DNA from: an uncultured Ruminococcus sp.
Lineage (GTDB): Bacteria; Bacillota; Clostridia; Oscillospirales; Ruminococcaceae
Assembly (NCBI GenBank): GCA_946540705.1
Contig: CAMNJD010000355.1
Span: forward strand, 1 to 6,816
Reading direction: 5' to 3'
DNA length: 6,816 nucleotides
How positions within the stretch are numbered: position 1 is the first letter of the stretch; each line of letters starts with the position of its first letter. This document shows, piece by piece, positions 1 through 5,397 of this stretch. Under the pieces are notes generated by a model. It searched no databases and was not told the origin of the DNA. It saw only the letters and a list, made by a program, of their open reading frames with translations. The position numbers and the translations under genes were made by a program.

Positions 1-43
1 CGACCCGCAAGCTTTTTGAAAAAAGCTTGACCAAAAACTTTGG
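1..43. repeat. Left-edge hairpin repeat (probably the end of a dispersed intergenic repeat)
   Basis: After CCCGC (4-8) there is a perfect inverted repeat, arms 8-17 and 20-29 (CAAGCTTTTT / AAAAAGCTTG), realistically a 9-bp stem with a TGAA loop. It is followed at once by a second small inverted repeat CCAAA-AAC-TTTGG (31-43). The element is cut by the window edge. The layout 'CCCGC then hairpin' recurs at 6786-6812 with a different hairpin, which suggests a modular repeat family. It could also be a terminator of an upstream gene, but the T-run lies inside the stem rather than after it. That it is dispersed in the genome is inference. Confidence 0.5.
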
Positions 44-200
44 ATGACATCGCCGGAAGCGTGATAAAAACACCCCGGTCGGCCACTCCCCATAGCGCAA
101 AGCACTTGAAAAAAGCAGCGTTTTATGCTGTAACCGGGCAGTGCCCGGCTCCGATTTTGCCCCCATGCTGTCTGACTGTAATTTTTTCTGACCGCTCCCA
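44..200. other. Non-coding stretch upstream of the glnN promoter
   Basis: No supportable gene is seen here. An open frame starting at 46-48 or nearby has no Shine-Dalgarno site, would run through the glnN promoter, and its translation resembles no protein I know. Apart from a GC-rich hairpin at 134-148, the only structure is an 11-nt direct repeat TTGAAAAAAGC at 16-26 and 106-116, which may be a decayed piece of the left-edge repeat or chance. Confidence 0.5.
134..158 (+). terminator. Candidate terminator hairpin of an upstream unit
   Basis: CCGGGCA-G-TGCCCGG (134-148) is a perfect palindrome that would fold as a 6-bp GC-only stem with a 3-nt loop. The only T-run downstream is four T at 155-158, six nucleotides after the stem, so this is a weak match to an intrinsic terminator. 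It lies before the glnN promoter, where a terminator for a gene left of the window would be expected. Confidence 0.3.
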
Positions 201-229
201 TTGCACTTTTCCGCATAATATGCTATAAT
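201..229 (+). promoter_or_regulatory. Extended -10 sigma-A-type promoter of glnN
   Basis: A perfect TATAAT at 224-229 is preceded by TG at 221-222, giving the extended -10 motif TGCTATAAT. A TTGCAC at 201-206 sits exactly 17 nt upstream as a poor -35 (TTG conserved only), which is typical for extended -10 promoters. Transcription would begin near 236 and give a leader of about 80 nt before glnN. An 8-bp inverted repeat (GCACTTTT 203-210, AAAAGTGC 240-247) flanks the -10 and could be an operator or chance. Confidence 0.75.
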
Positions 230-243
230 AGTAGATGTAAAAA

Positions 244-267
244 GTGCGCTGCTGATTATGCGGCGAC
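244..267 (+). promoter_or_regulatory. Leader hairpin 1 of glnN (upstream of the Shine-Dalgarno site)
   Basis: CGCTGC (247-252) pairs with GCGGCG (260-265) as six base pairs including one G-U, with a 7-nt loop. Two more pairs (244-267, 245-266) extend it past a bulged G246. The hairpin ends one nucleotide before the purine-rich Shine-Dalgarno tract at 268-277, so the ribosome-binding site is held between this hairpin and the larger one at 278-307. Its function is not known to me. Confidence 0.5.
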
Positions 268-315
268 AGAAAGGAGGCGTGCATTCCGCACAAGATCGGA
301 ATGTACGGTTGATTT
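268..315 (+). promoter_or_regulatory. Distant Shine-Dalgarno site plus bridging hairpin for glnN translation
   Basis: AGAAAGGAGG (268-277) is a strong Shine-Dalgarno site but ends 38 nt before the glnN ATG at 316. No other good site lies closer, and an in-frame TGA at 310-312 excludes any upstream start. The gap is filled by an 11-bp stem, 278-288 with 297-307 (one G-U at 281/304), closing an 8-nt loop (289-296). When folded, the stem starts right after G277 and leaves only 308-315, that is 8 nt, between the site and the ATG. The pairing is seen directly; that it enables initiation is inference, with precedent in phage T4 mRNAs whose split initiation sites are joined by a hairpin. Confidence 0.65.
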
Positions 316-2427
316 ATGCATACATTTGAAACGACCGGCGCACCGGATACCTATTTCGGCTGCAATGTTTTCAATGAACAGGTGATGCGCAGCACCCTGC
401 CCAGGAAAGTGTATGAGGCGGTCATGAGCACCAGAAGAATGGGGACGCCGCTTCCGCGTGAGGCCGCAGACGTCGTTGCCGCAGCAATGAAGGACTGGGC
501 TGTCTCCCACGGCTGCACACACTTCACCCACTGGTTCCAGCCGATGACCGGTGTCACGGCCGAAAAGCATGATGCGTTCCTCACTCCCGCAGGCAGCGGC
601 GTCATCCTCGATTTCTCCGGCAAGGAGCTCATCAAGGGCGAACCGGATGCATCATCCTTCCCCTCCGGCGGACTGCGCGCAACCTTTGAGGCACGCGGCT
701 ATACCGCCTGGGATCCGACCTCCGATGCCTTCATCAAGGACAGAACCCTCTGCATCCCGACCGGTTTTGTCTCATATACCGGCGAGGTGCTCGACAAAAA
801 AACCCCGCTGCTCCGTTCTATGGAGGCCGTCAGCCGCGCCTGCGTGCGCATGCTGCGCCTGTTCGGCAATACCGCCGTTCACCGCGTGACGACTGCCGTC
901 GGCCCGGAGCAGGAGTATTTTCTCATCGACAAGGAAAGCTACGATGCGCGTGAGGACCTCATCCTGACCGGCAGAACCCTGTTCGGCGCAATGCCGCCAA
1001 AGGGCGAGGAAATGGACGACCATTACTTCGGCAACCTCACACAGCGCGTTTCCGATTTCATGCGCGAGCTGGACGAGGAGCTCTGGAAGCTCGGCATTTA
1101 TGCGAAAACCGAACACAACGAGGTCGCTCCCGCACAGCATGAGCTGGCTCCGGTCTATACGACATCCAATATCGCGGCTGACCACAATCAGCTCACCATG
1201 GAGCTGATGAAAAAGACTGCGCTGAAGCACGGCCTGGTCTGCCTGCTGCACGAAAAGCCCTTCGCGGGCATCAGCGGCTCGGGCAAGCACAACAACTGGT
1301 CTGTTTCGACCGACGACGGCCAGAATCTTCTCGACCCGGGCGATACCCCGCAGGAGAATATGATCTTCCTGCTGACGCTCTGTGCCATTCTCAAGGGCGT
1401 CAAGGAATATGCGCCGCTGCTGCGGCTCTCCTCTGCCTCTGCGGGCAATGACTGCCGACTCGGCGGAAACGAAGCGCCGCCGACTGTCATCTCGGTGTTC
1501 ATCGGCGACGATCTCCAGAAGGTGCTCGATGCGATCGAACAGGGCAAGCCGCTCGACGGCAACGGCAAGGAGCGCTTCAATCTCGGCGTTGATGCGATCC
1601 CGCAGTTCCGCAAGGACTCCACCGACCGCAACCGCACATCCCCGATGGCATTCACCGGAAACAAATTCGAGTTCAGAATGCTCGGCTCGGCAGATTCGAT
1701 CTCCTGCTTCAATTTCGTCATGAACACGATCTTCGCGACCGAGATCACGCAGTTCTGCGAGGAGCTCGAACAGGCTGAAGACTTCACTGCCGCCCTGCAT
1801 GACCTGCTCGTGCGGACGATCCGCGAAAACAAGGACATCATCTTCAACGGCAACGGCTACGGCGATGAATGGTTCGCGGAGTGCAAACGCCGCAATCTGC
1901 CCAACTACCCGTCTACGGTCGAGGCGCTGATGCAGTATGACCGCGACGAGTTCGTGAAAATTTTTGAGGCACAGAATGTCCTGAGCCGCGCTGAGATCAC
2001 CTCCCGCAAGGAGATCCTGCTCGACAACTACAGCAAGACCGTCGGCATCGAGGCTCGCACCATGCTCGACATGGCACGGAAAAAGATCCTGCCCGTGTGC
2101 ATTTCCTACACCCGGCAGCTCTGTGAGTCGATCACACTGAAAAACAGCCTCTCACCGATGCTGAACATCAGCTCCGCGGTCGAGGATGCGCTGGCCTCGG
2201 AGATCAGCGACCTCACCGCCGGCCTCTATGATGCGATCGAGGATCTCCGCGAGCATCTTGCCGCCGCAGCAGCCGTACATCCGGTCACGGAGCGTGCAGC
2301 AGCCTTCCGCAAGGGCGTTGTCCCGGCGATGGAGCGCCTGCGCACCACGGCCGATGCGCTTGAGGTGCTGATCCCGCAGGATCAGTGGCCGTTCCCGGCA
2401 TACTCCGAAATCCTCTATAACATCTGA
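316..2427 (+). CDS. glnN: Type III glutamine synthetase (GSIII)
   Basis: Makes glutamine from glutamate, ammonium and ATP in the cytosol; GSIII enzymes are large dodecamers of subunits of about 700 residues, and this one has 703. The GSIII signatures are all present in order: FTHWFQPMTG (70-79), EKHDAF (83-88), the KGEPDASSFPSGGLRATFEA stretch (107-126), GPEQEYFLID (196-205) with metal-binding glutamates, KTEHNEVAPAQHE (264-276), HEKPFAGISGSGKHNNWS (312-329) with the substrate/metal segment, and SAGNDCRLGGNEAPP (375-389). A beta-grasp-like N-terminal region, a catalytic domain to about 480 and the helical GSIII-specific C-terminal domain (about 480-703) appear intact. The ATG is fixed by an in-frame TGA six nucleotides upstream. 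Expression runs from the extended -10 promoter at 201-229 through a two-hairpin leader. mutY follows 11 nt after the stop codon, so the two may be cotranscribed. No truncation is seen. Confidence 0.97.
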   Translation: MHTFETTGAPDTYFGCNVFNEQVMRSTLPRKVYEAVMSTRRMGTPLPREAADVVAAAMKDWAVSHGCTHFTHWFQPMTGVTAEKHDAFLTPAGSGVILDFSGKELIKGEPDASSFPSGGLRATFEARGYTAWDPTSDAFIKDRTLCIPTGFVSYTGEVLDKKTPLLRSMEAVSRACVRMLRLFGNTAVHRVTTAVGPEQEYFLIDKESYDAREDLILTGRTLFGAMPPKGEEMDDHYFGNLTQRVSDFMRELDEELWKLGIYAKTEHNEVAPAQHELAPVYTTSNIAADHNQLTMELMKKTALKHGLVCLLHEKPFAGISGSGKHNNWSVSTDDGQNLLDPGDTPQENMIFLLTLCAILKGVKEYAPLLRLSSASAGNDCRLGGNEAPPTVISVFIGDDLQKVLDAIEQGKPLDGNGKERFNLGVDAIPQFRKDSTDRNRTSPMAFTGNKFEFRMLGSADSISCFNFVMNTIFATEITQFCEELEQAEDFTAALHDLLVRTIRENKDIIFNGNGYGDEWFAECKRRNLPNYPSTVEALMQYDRDEFVKIFEAQNVLSRAEITSRKEILLDNYSKTVGIEARTMLDMARKKILPVCISYTRQLCESITLKNSLSPMLNISSAVEDALASEISDLTAGLYDAIEDLREHLAAAAAVHPVTERAAAFRKGVVPAMERLRTTADALEVLIPQDQWPFPAYSEILYNI

Positions 2428-2438
2428 TCTCCACACAA

Positions 2439-3485
2439 ATGCGCGAAAATCAACTATACCGGATCGTGCCGCCGCTGCTGACATGGTTTGCGGAGCATGC
2501 CCGCGATCTGCCGTGGCGGCACGACCGTGAGCCGTATCACGTCTGGCTCTCGGAGATCATGCTCCAGCAGACAAGGGTTGAGGCAGTGAAGCCGTATTAT
2601 GCGCGGTTTCTTGCCGCGCTGCCCGATCCCGCTGCACTGTGCCGGTGCGAGCCGGACATGCTGATGAAGCTCTGGGAGGGGCTGGGCTATTACAGCCGCG
2701 CCCGCAATCTGCAAAAGGCCGCGCAGCAGATCATGACGGAATACGGCGGAGAATTCCCGCGCAGCTATGCGGAAATCCGCAGACTGGCCGGCATCGGCGA
2801 CTACACCGCCGGCGCAGTCTCCTCGATCTGCTTTGACAGCCCTGAGCCCGCCGTTGACGGCAATGTCCTGCGCGTCTATACGCGGCTGCTGGGCGATGCC
2901 CGCTGTACGGATGACCTGAAGGTCAGGCGTGCGATCCGCGATACGCTGCGGACGGTCTATGAACAGACGCAGACCGGTCAGCGCGGACAGCTCACACAGG
3001 CGCTCATGGAGCTCGGTGCAACGGTCTGTGTCCCGAACGGCACACCGCACTGCACGGAATGTCCGCTGGCCGGACAGTGTGAGGCGCACCGAGCCGGAAC
3101 TGTCTCGGAATATCCGGTGCGGAAAGCGAAAAAAGCACGCAGAATCGAGGAATACACAGTCTTTATCCTACAGTGCGGCAATGAGATCGCGGTGCGGAAG
3201 CGGCCGGATTCCGGTCTGCTTGCGGGACTCTGGGAGCTGCCGCATCTCGACGGCGCAATGGATGCGCAGGCCGCCGCGGATGCCGCCGCACAGTGGAAAA
3301 CCGGTGCGTCGGAGCTGCTGTCTGTGAGGCGCCGCACCCACATCTTTACGCATATCGAATGGCACATGACCTGCGTCCACCTGACCGTTACAAAAAAGCC
3401 GCCCTGCTTCACATGGGTGAATGCAGCACAGCTTGCAGAGGAGACTGCGCTCCCGACCGCATTCCGCATCTGTCTGCCCGGGTAA
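2439..3485 (+). CDS. mutY: A/G-specific adenine glycosylase MutY
   Basis: Base-excision repair enzyme that removes adenine mispaired with 8-oxoguanine, preventing G:C to T:A changes. The 348 residues are normal for the family. The N-terminal HhH-GPD domain has catalytic Glu39 in WLSEIMLQQT, the hairpin LAGIGDYTAGA (116-126) and catalytic Asp140 in AVDGNVLRV. Four cysteines (197, 205, 208, 214) form the [4Fe-4S] loop with spacing C-X7-C-X2-C-X5-C; the E. coli enzyme has X6 in the first gap. The C-terminal NUDIX-like 8-oxoG recognition domain starts near 235, includes GLLAGLWELP (259-268), and has FTH (303-305) where Geobacillus-type MutY has FSH. The gene starts 11 nt after glnN with no visible Shine-Dalgarno site, so its translation may depend on ribosomes finishing glnN. 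A GTG at residue 10 is an alternative start but also lacks a site. The start is less sure than the function. Confidence 0.95.
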   Translation: MRENQLYRIVPPLLTWFAEHARDLPWRHDREPYHVWLSEIMLQQTRVEAVKPYYARFLAALPDPAALCRCEPDMLMKLWEGLGYYSRARNLQKAAQQIMTEYGGEFPRSYAEIRRLAGIGDYTAGAVSSICFDSPEPAVDGNVLRVYTRLLGDARCTDDLKVRRAIRDTLRTVYEQTQTGQRGQLTQALMELGATVCVPNGTPHCTECPLAGQCEAHRAGTVSEYPVRKAKKARRIEEYTVFILQCGNEIAVRKRPDSGLLAGLWELPHLDGAMDAQAAADAAAQWKTGASELLSVRRRTHIFTHIEWHMTCVHLTVTKKPPCFTWVNAAQLAEETALPTAFRICLPG

Positions 3486-3517
3486 TTCAAAATCACAAAC
3501 AGAAAGAATGATTTTCC

Positions 3518-3823
3518 ATGAACAGTTCAAACCATGAATCAAAGAAAAACGCTTCTCCCAAAAATCATATCCGAATCATGCTCGTCATCCTGATCTTGTT
3601 GGCGGGAACGGCATTGATCTTTGTTTCGGAACTGTTTTTGCACGATATACGTCACAGGGCGTTTGAAGATGTCGCTACCGGTAAGAGTTCGGCTGCCTTG
3701 GACAAGATCCTGTCAAATACTGTCTATGCCGACCTGATACAGGGGGCAGTGCTGATCCTGTTCCTGCTCCTGATTTTTCTGCTGGCTCGCGGTGCAGCAA
3801 GGCTTGGCCGCAGCAAAAGCTGA
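3518..3823 (+). CDS. Small two-helix membrane protein of unknown function
   Basis: I do not recognise this 101-residue protein. A short polar, basic N-terminus (1-18) is followed by a strongly hydrophobic segment at about 19-42, a polar loop of about 30 residues with an acidic and lysine-containing middle, a second hydrophobic segment at about 73-91, and an arginine/lysine-rich tail. The basic ends on both sides suggest N- and C-termini in the cytoplasm with the loop outside. It begins 32 nt after mutY with only a modest purine tract (AGAAAGAA, 3501-3508) about 9 nt before the ATG. Its base composition is visibly more AT-rich than the flanking genes, which may reflect a recently acquired or weakly constrained gene. 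It could be cotranscribed with mutY. Confidence 0.7.
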   Translation: MNSSNHESKKNASPKNHIRIMLVILILLAGTALIFVSELFLHDIRHRAFEDVATGKSSAALDKILSNTVYADLIQGAVLILFLLLIFLLARGAARLGRSKS

Positions 3824-3888
3824 TGAAAGGATCCTGTCACGGGCGGCCGCTCCCGTCAGCCGAAAGCGATTTTGCAAATGTTCAGATT

Positions 3889-3915
3889 ACCGGTCATCTG
3901 CTCTGACCGGTCAGA
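3889..3915 (+). promoter_or_regulatory. Palindromic repeat cluster overlapping the pyrE ribosome-binding site
   Basis: ACCGGTCA occurs twice in direct orientation, at 3889-3896 and 3906-3913, 17 bp apart. The second copy lies inside a perfect 14-bp palindrome TCTGACCGGTCAGA (3902-3915). As RNA, 3889-3896 can pair with 3904-3911 as a perfect 8-bp stem with a 7-nt loop, ending just before the pyrE Shine-Dalgarno tract (AGAAAGGA, 3913-3920). It could be a protein operator or an RNA control element. It does not match the PyrR-binding hairpin I know from Bacillus. Confidence 0.5.
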
Positions 3916-3928
3916 AAGGATGGTTTCT

Positions 3929-4585
3929 ATGACCTACAAAGAGGAATTTATCAGATTCATGACCGAATGCGGCGTGCTGACCTTCGGCGATTTCACGCTG
4001 AAATCCGGAAGAAAGGCTCCGTATTTCATCAACACCGGAAACTATAAGACCGGCCGGCAGCTCTGCCGCCTCGGCGAATACTATGCCGCATGCATACAGG
4101 AGCATAACCTGAAGGCCGATGTGCTGTTCGGGCCGGCCTACAAGGGCATCCCGCTCGCAGCCGCCGCAGCGATCGCACTCTGGAAGGAGCACGGCATTGA
4201 GGTCGGCTATGCCTATGACCGCAAGGAGGTCAAGGATCACGGCGAGGGCGGCATGATCGTCGGCTCGAAGCTCGGCGACGGCACAAAGGTCGTGCTGATC
4301 GAGGACGTCATGACCTCCGGCAAGGCACTGCGCGAGGTGTACCCGAAGCTGAAGGCTGTCGCTGACGTCGATATCACCGGTATGATTATCACCGTTGACC
4401 GGCAGGAAAAGGGCCTGAACAGCAGCAAATCCGCTGTGCAGGAGGTCAGGGAGGAATTCGGCATCAACGTCTGTTCGATCGTCACCGTGAACGATATCAT
4501 CGCAGCGATCGAGAACGGCATCGTTGACGGCAAGGCCTATCTCCCGCAGATGCTCGCCTACAGAGAGCAGTACGGCGTCAACTGA
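3929..4585 (+). CDS. pyrE: Orotate phosphoribosyltransferase
   Basis: Joins orotate to PRPP to give orotidine monophosphate, the fifth step of de novo pyrimidine synthesis, in the cytosol. The 218 residues match the family. Visible motifs are FTLKSGRKAPYFINTG (22-37), LFGPAYKGIPLA (67-78), the flexible catalytic loop YDRKEVKDHGEGG (96-108) and the PRPP-binding segment VVLIEDVMTSGKA (121-133), then DRQEKG (157-162). The sequence resembles the E. coli PyrE type more than the B. subtilis type. I start the gene at the ATG at 3929 because the AGAAAGGA site ends 8 nt before it; the ATG at 3920 overlaps that site and one at 3872 has no site. A membrane-protein gene follows after 21 nt and is probably in the same transcript. 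No other pyr gene is in view. Confidence 0.95.
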   Translation: MTYKEEFIRFMTECGVLTFGDFTLKSGRKAPYFINTGNYKTGRQLCRLGEYYAACIQEHNLKADVLFGPAYKGIPLAAAAAIALWKEHGIEVGYAYDRKEVKDHGEGGMIVGSKLGDGTKVVLIEDVMTSGKALREVYPKLKAVADVDITGMIITVDRQEKGLNSSKSAVQEVREEFGINVCSIVTVNDIIAAIENGIVDGKAYLPQMLAYREQYGVN

Positions 4586-4606
4586 GCCGCAGAGCATCCG
4601 GAGAGC

Positions 4607-5248
4607 ATGAAGATCAAACGGGAGAAACCCGGACAGCGCGTCACCCGGCCGCACAGCGCTCTGCGCACCGCGGCGCTGCTCGTGCTGGCCGTGACACTGC
4701 TGTTCTGCGTCTGGCTGACGGGCGGCGCGGTCGCTTACGGCTGGATCGAGCACGCCGACCACTACGGCAGCGAATTTGCAGCATACGGTAAGATATACTA
4801 TGCCGCGGGCGGGCTCATGTCGCTCGGTGCGGCGCTGTATCTGTTCCGGCTCGACCTGCCTGCGCTGATCCTCGATGTCTGCGCCTATGTGCCGATGCTT
4901 GTGATCCTGCTGCGGGCAATGAACACTGCGGAGGAAAACGGCTGGAGCGGTCAGACAGAGGCCAGCTTCGGCATGCAGGCCGCAGAGAAATGGCGGAACG
5001 GGATGATGTGGAATGCCGTACCGTTTCTGCTGCTGGCGATTCTGTCGCTGACGCGCTTCTTCTCGCACGATGCGCGGGTGCAGCGGCATGAACGGTTCAT
5101 GGAAAAGGAGCGCGAGCGCAGCCGCCCCGCACCCTCGATTCTCGGCGGCGAAACGCCTCCGGCCGACATGCCGCGACATAAGCCGTCAAGGAACGGCCAA
5201 GGCGGTCAGAAAGCTGCAAAATCTGACCGCAAGAAGAAAAAACAGTAA
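4607..5248 (+). CDS. Four-helix membrane protein of unknown function with a basic tail
   Basis: I do not recognise this 213-residue protein. Four hydrophobic segments are visible at about 20-45, 60-80, 84-103 and 134-152, with a longer extracytoplasmic-looking or loop stretch at 104-133 (NTAEENGWSGQTEASF and following). The N-terminus and, above all, the C-terminal 60 residues are hydrophilic and very basic, ending in a lysine-rich run (209-212), so both ends are probably cytoplasmic. A charged helix-like stretch (155-172, rich in R, E and K) precedes a proline-rich part. It begins 21 nt after pyrE with a GGAGAG only 1-3 nt before the ATG, closer than ideal. A link to pyrimidine metabolism, for example as a cotranscribed transporter accessory, is not supported by any motif. 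Confidence 0.75.
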   Translation: MKIKREKPGQRVTRPHSALRTAALLVLAVTLLFCVWLTGGAVAYGWIEHADHYGSEFAAYGKIYYAAGGLMSLGAALYLFRLDLPALILDVCAYVPMLVILLRAMNTAEENGWSGQTEASFGMQAAEKWRNGMMWNAVPFLLLAILSLTRFFSHDARVQRHERFMEKERERSRPAPSILGGETPPADMPRHKPSRNGQGGQKAAKSDRKKKKQ

Positions 5249-5302
5249 CGAAAATCCACGTATATATGTGCAAAATCGCAGAATCTGAATCGTTTGCACA
5301 AA

Positions 5303-5309
5303 CTCGACA
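5303..5309 (-). promoter_or_regulatory. Near-consensus 0A box upstream of spo0A
   Basis: Read on the - strand the sequence is TGTCGAG, one mismatch from the core Spo0A-binding box TGTCGAA. It lies about 31 bp before the candidate -35 of spo0A, a fair place for autoregulation. A 7-bp site with a mismatch is expected often by chance, so this is weak. Confidence 0.3.
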
Positions 5310-5339
5310 TCATGTTAGCTGATTCGAGGTTCTTCGCTC

Positions 5340-5368
5340 TTGCTTTTCGATTTCCTTCGTGATAAAAT
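5340..5368 (+). promoter_or_regulatory. Candidate sigma-A-type promoter of spo0A
   Basis: TTGCTT (5340-5345) and TAAAAT (5363-5368) are separated by 17 nt; the -10 matches consensus at 5 of 6 bases, the -35 at 3 of 6. Transcription would start near 5375, leaving a short leader of about 23 nt with the strong AAAAGGAGG ribosome-binding site (5382-5390). I see no convincing sigma-H promoter of the kind that drives spo0A in Bacillus. The rest of the 5249-5397 gap holds no gene and only a weak hairpin (5257-5270). Confidence 0.45.
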
Positions 5369-5397
5369 GGAAACATAAAGCAAAAGGAGGTAGAACC

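Noticed and set aside
40..228. A 62-residue open frame upstream of glnN
   Set aside because: There is no Shine-Dalgarno site, it ends inside the glnN promoter -10, and its composition is not protein-like (no domain, many Pro, His and Cys).
244..307. ANTAR-target tandem hairpins in the glnN leader
   Set aside because: The loops are 7 and 8 nt and lack the A1/G4 hexaloop pattern, and no terminator overlaps the second stem.
301..312. Leader mini-ORF ATG-TAC-GGT-TGA before glnN
   Set aside because: Its ATG lies in the 3' arm of the leader stem and is 23 nt from the Shine-Dalgarno site, so a coding role is unlikely; the stem explains the bases better.
772..1800. A 342-residue open frame on the - strand inside glnN
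   Set aside because: It is antisense to the conserved catalytic domain of glutamine synthetase, and nothing in its translation suggests a family.
3839..3856. Hairpin ACGGG/CCCGT after the small membrane gene as a terminator
   Set aside because: It has only 5 bp with an 8-nt loop and no T-run directly after it; too weak to call.
3911..5179. A 422-residue open frame on the - strand across pyrE and the membrane gene
   Set aside because: It lies opposite two well-supported genes, its translation is rich in His, Arg, Gln and Asp with no recognisable domain, and GC-rich codon use readily creates such antisense frames.
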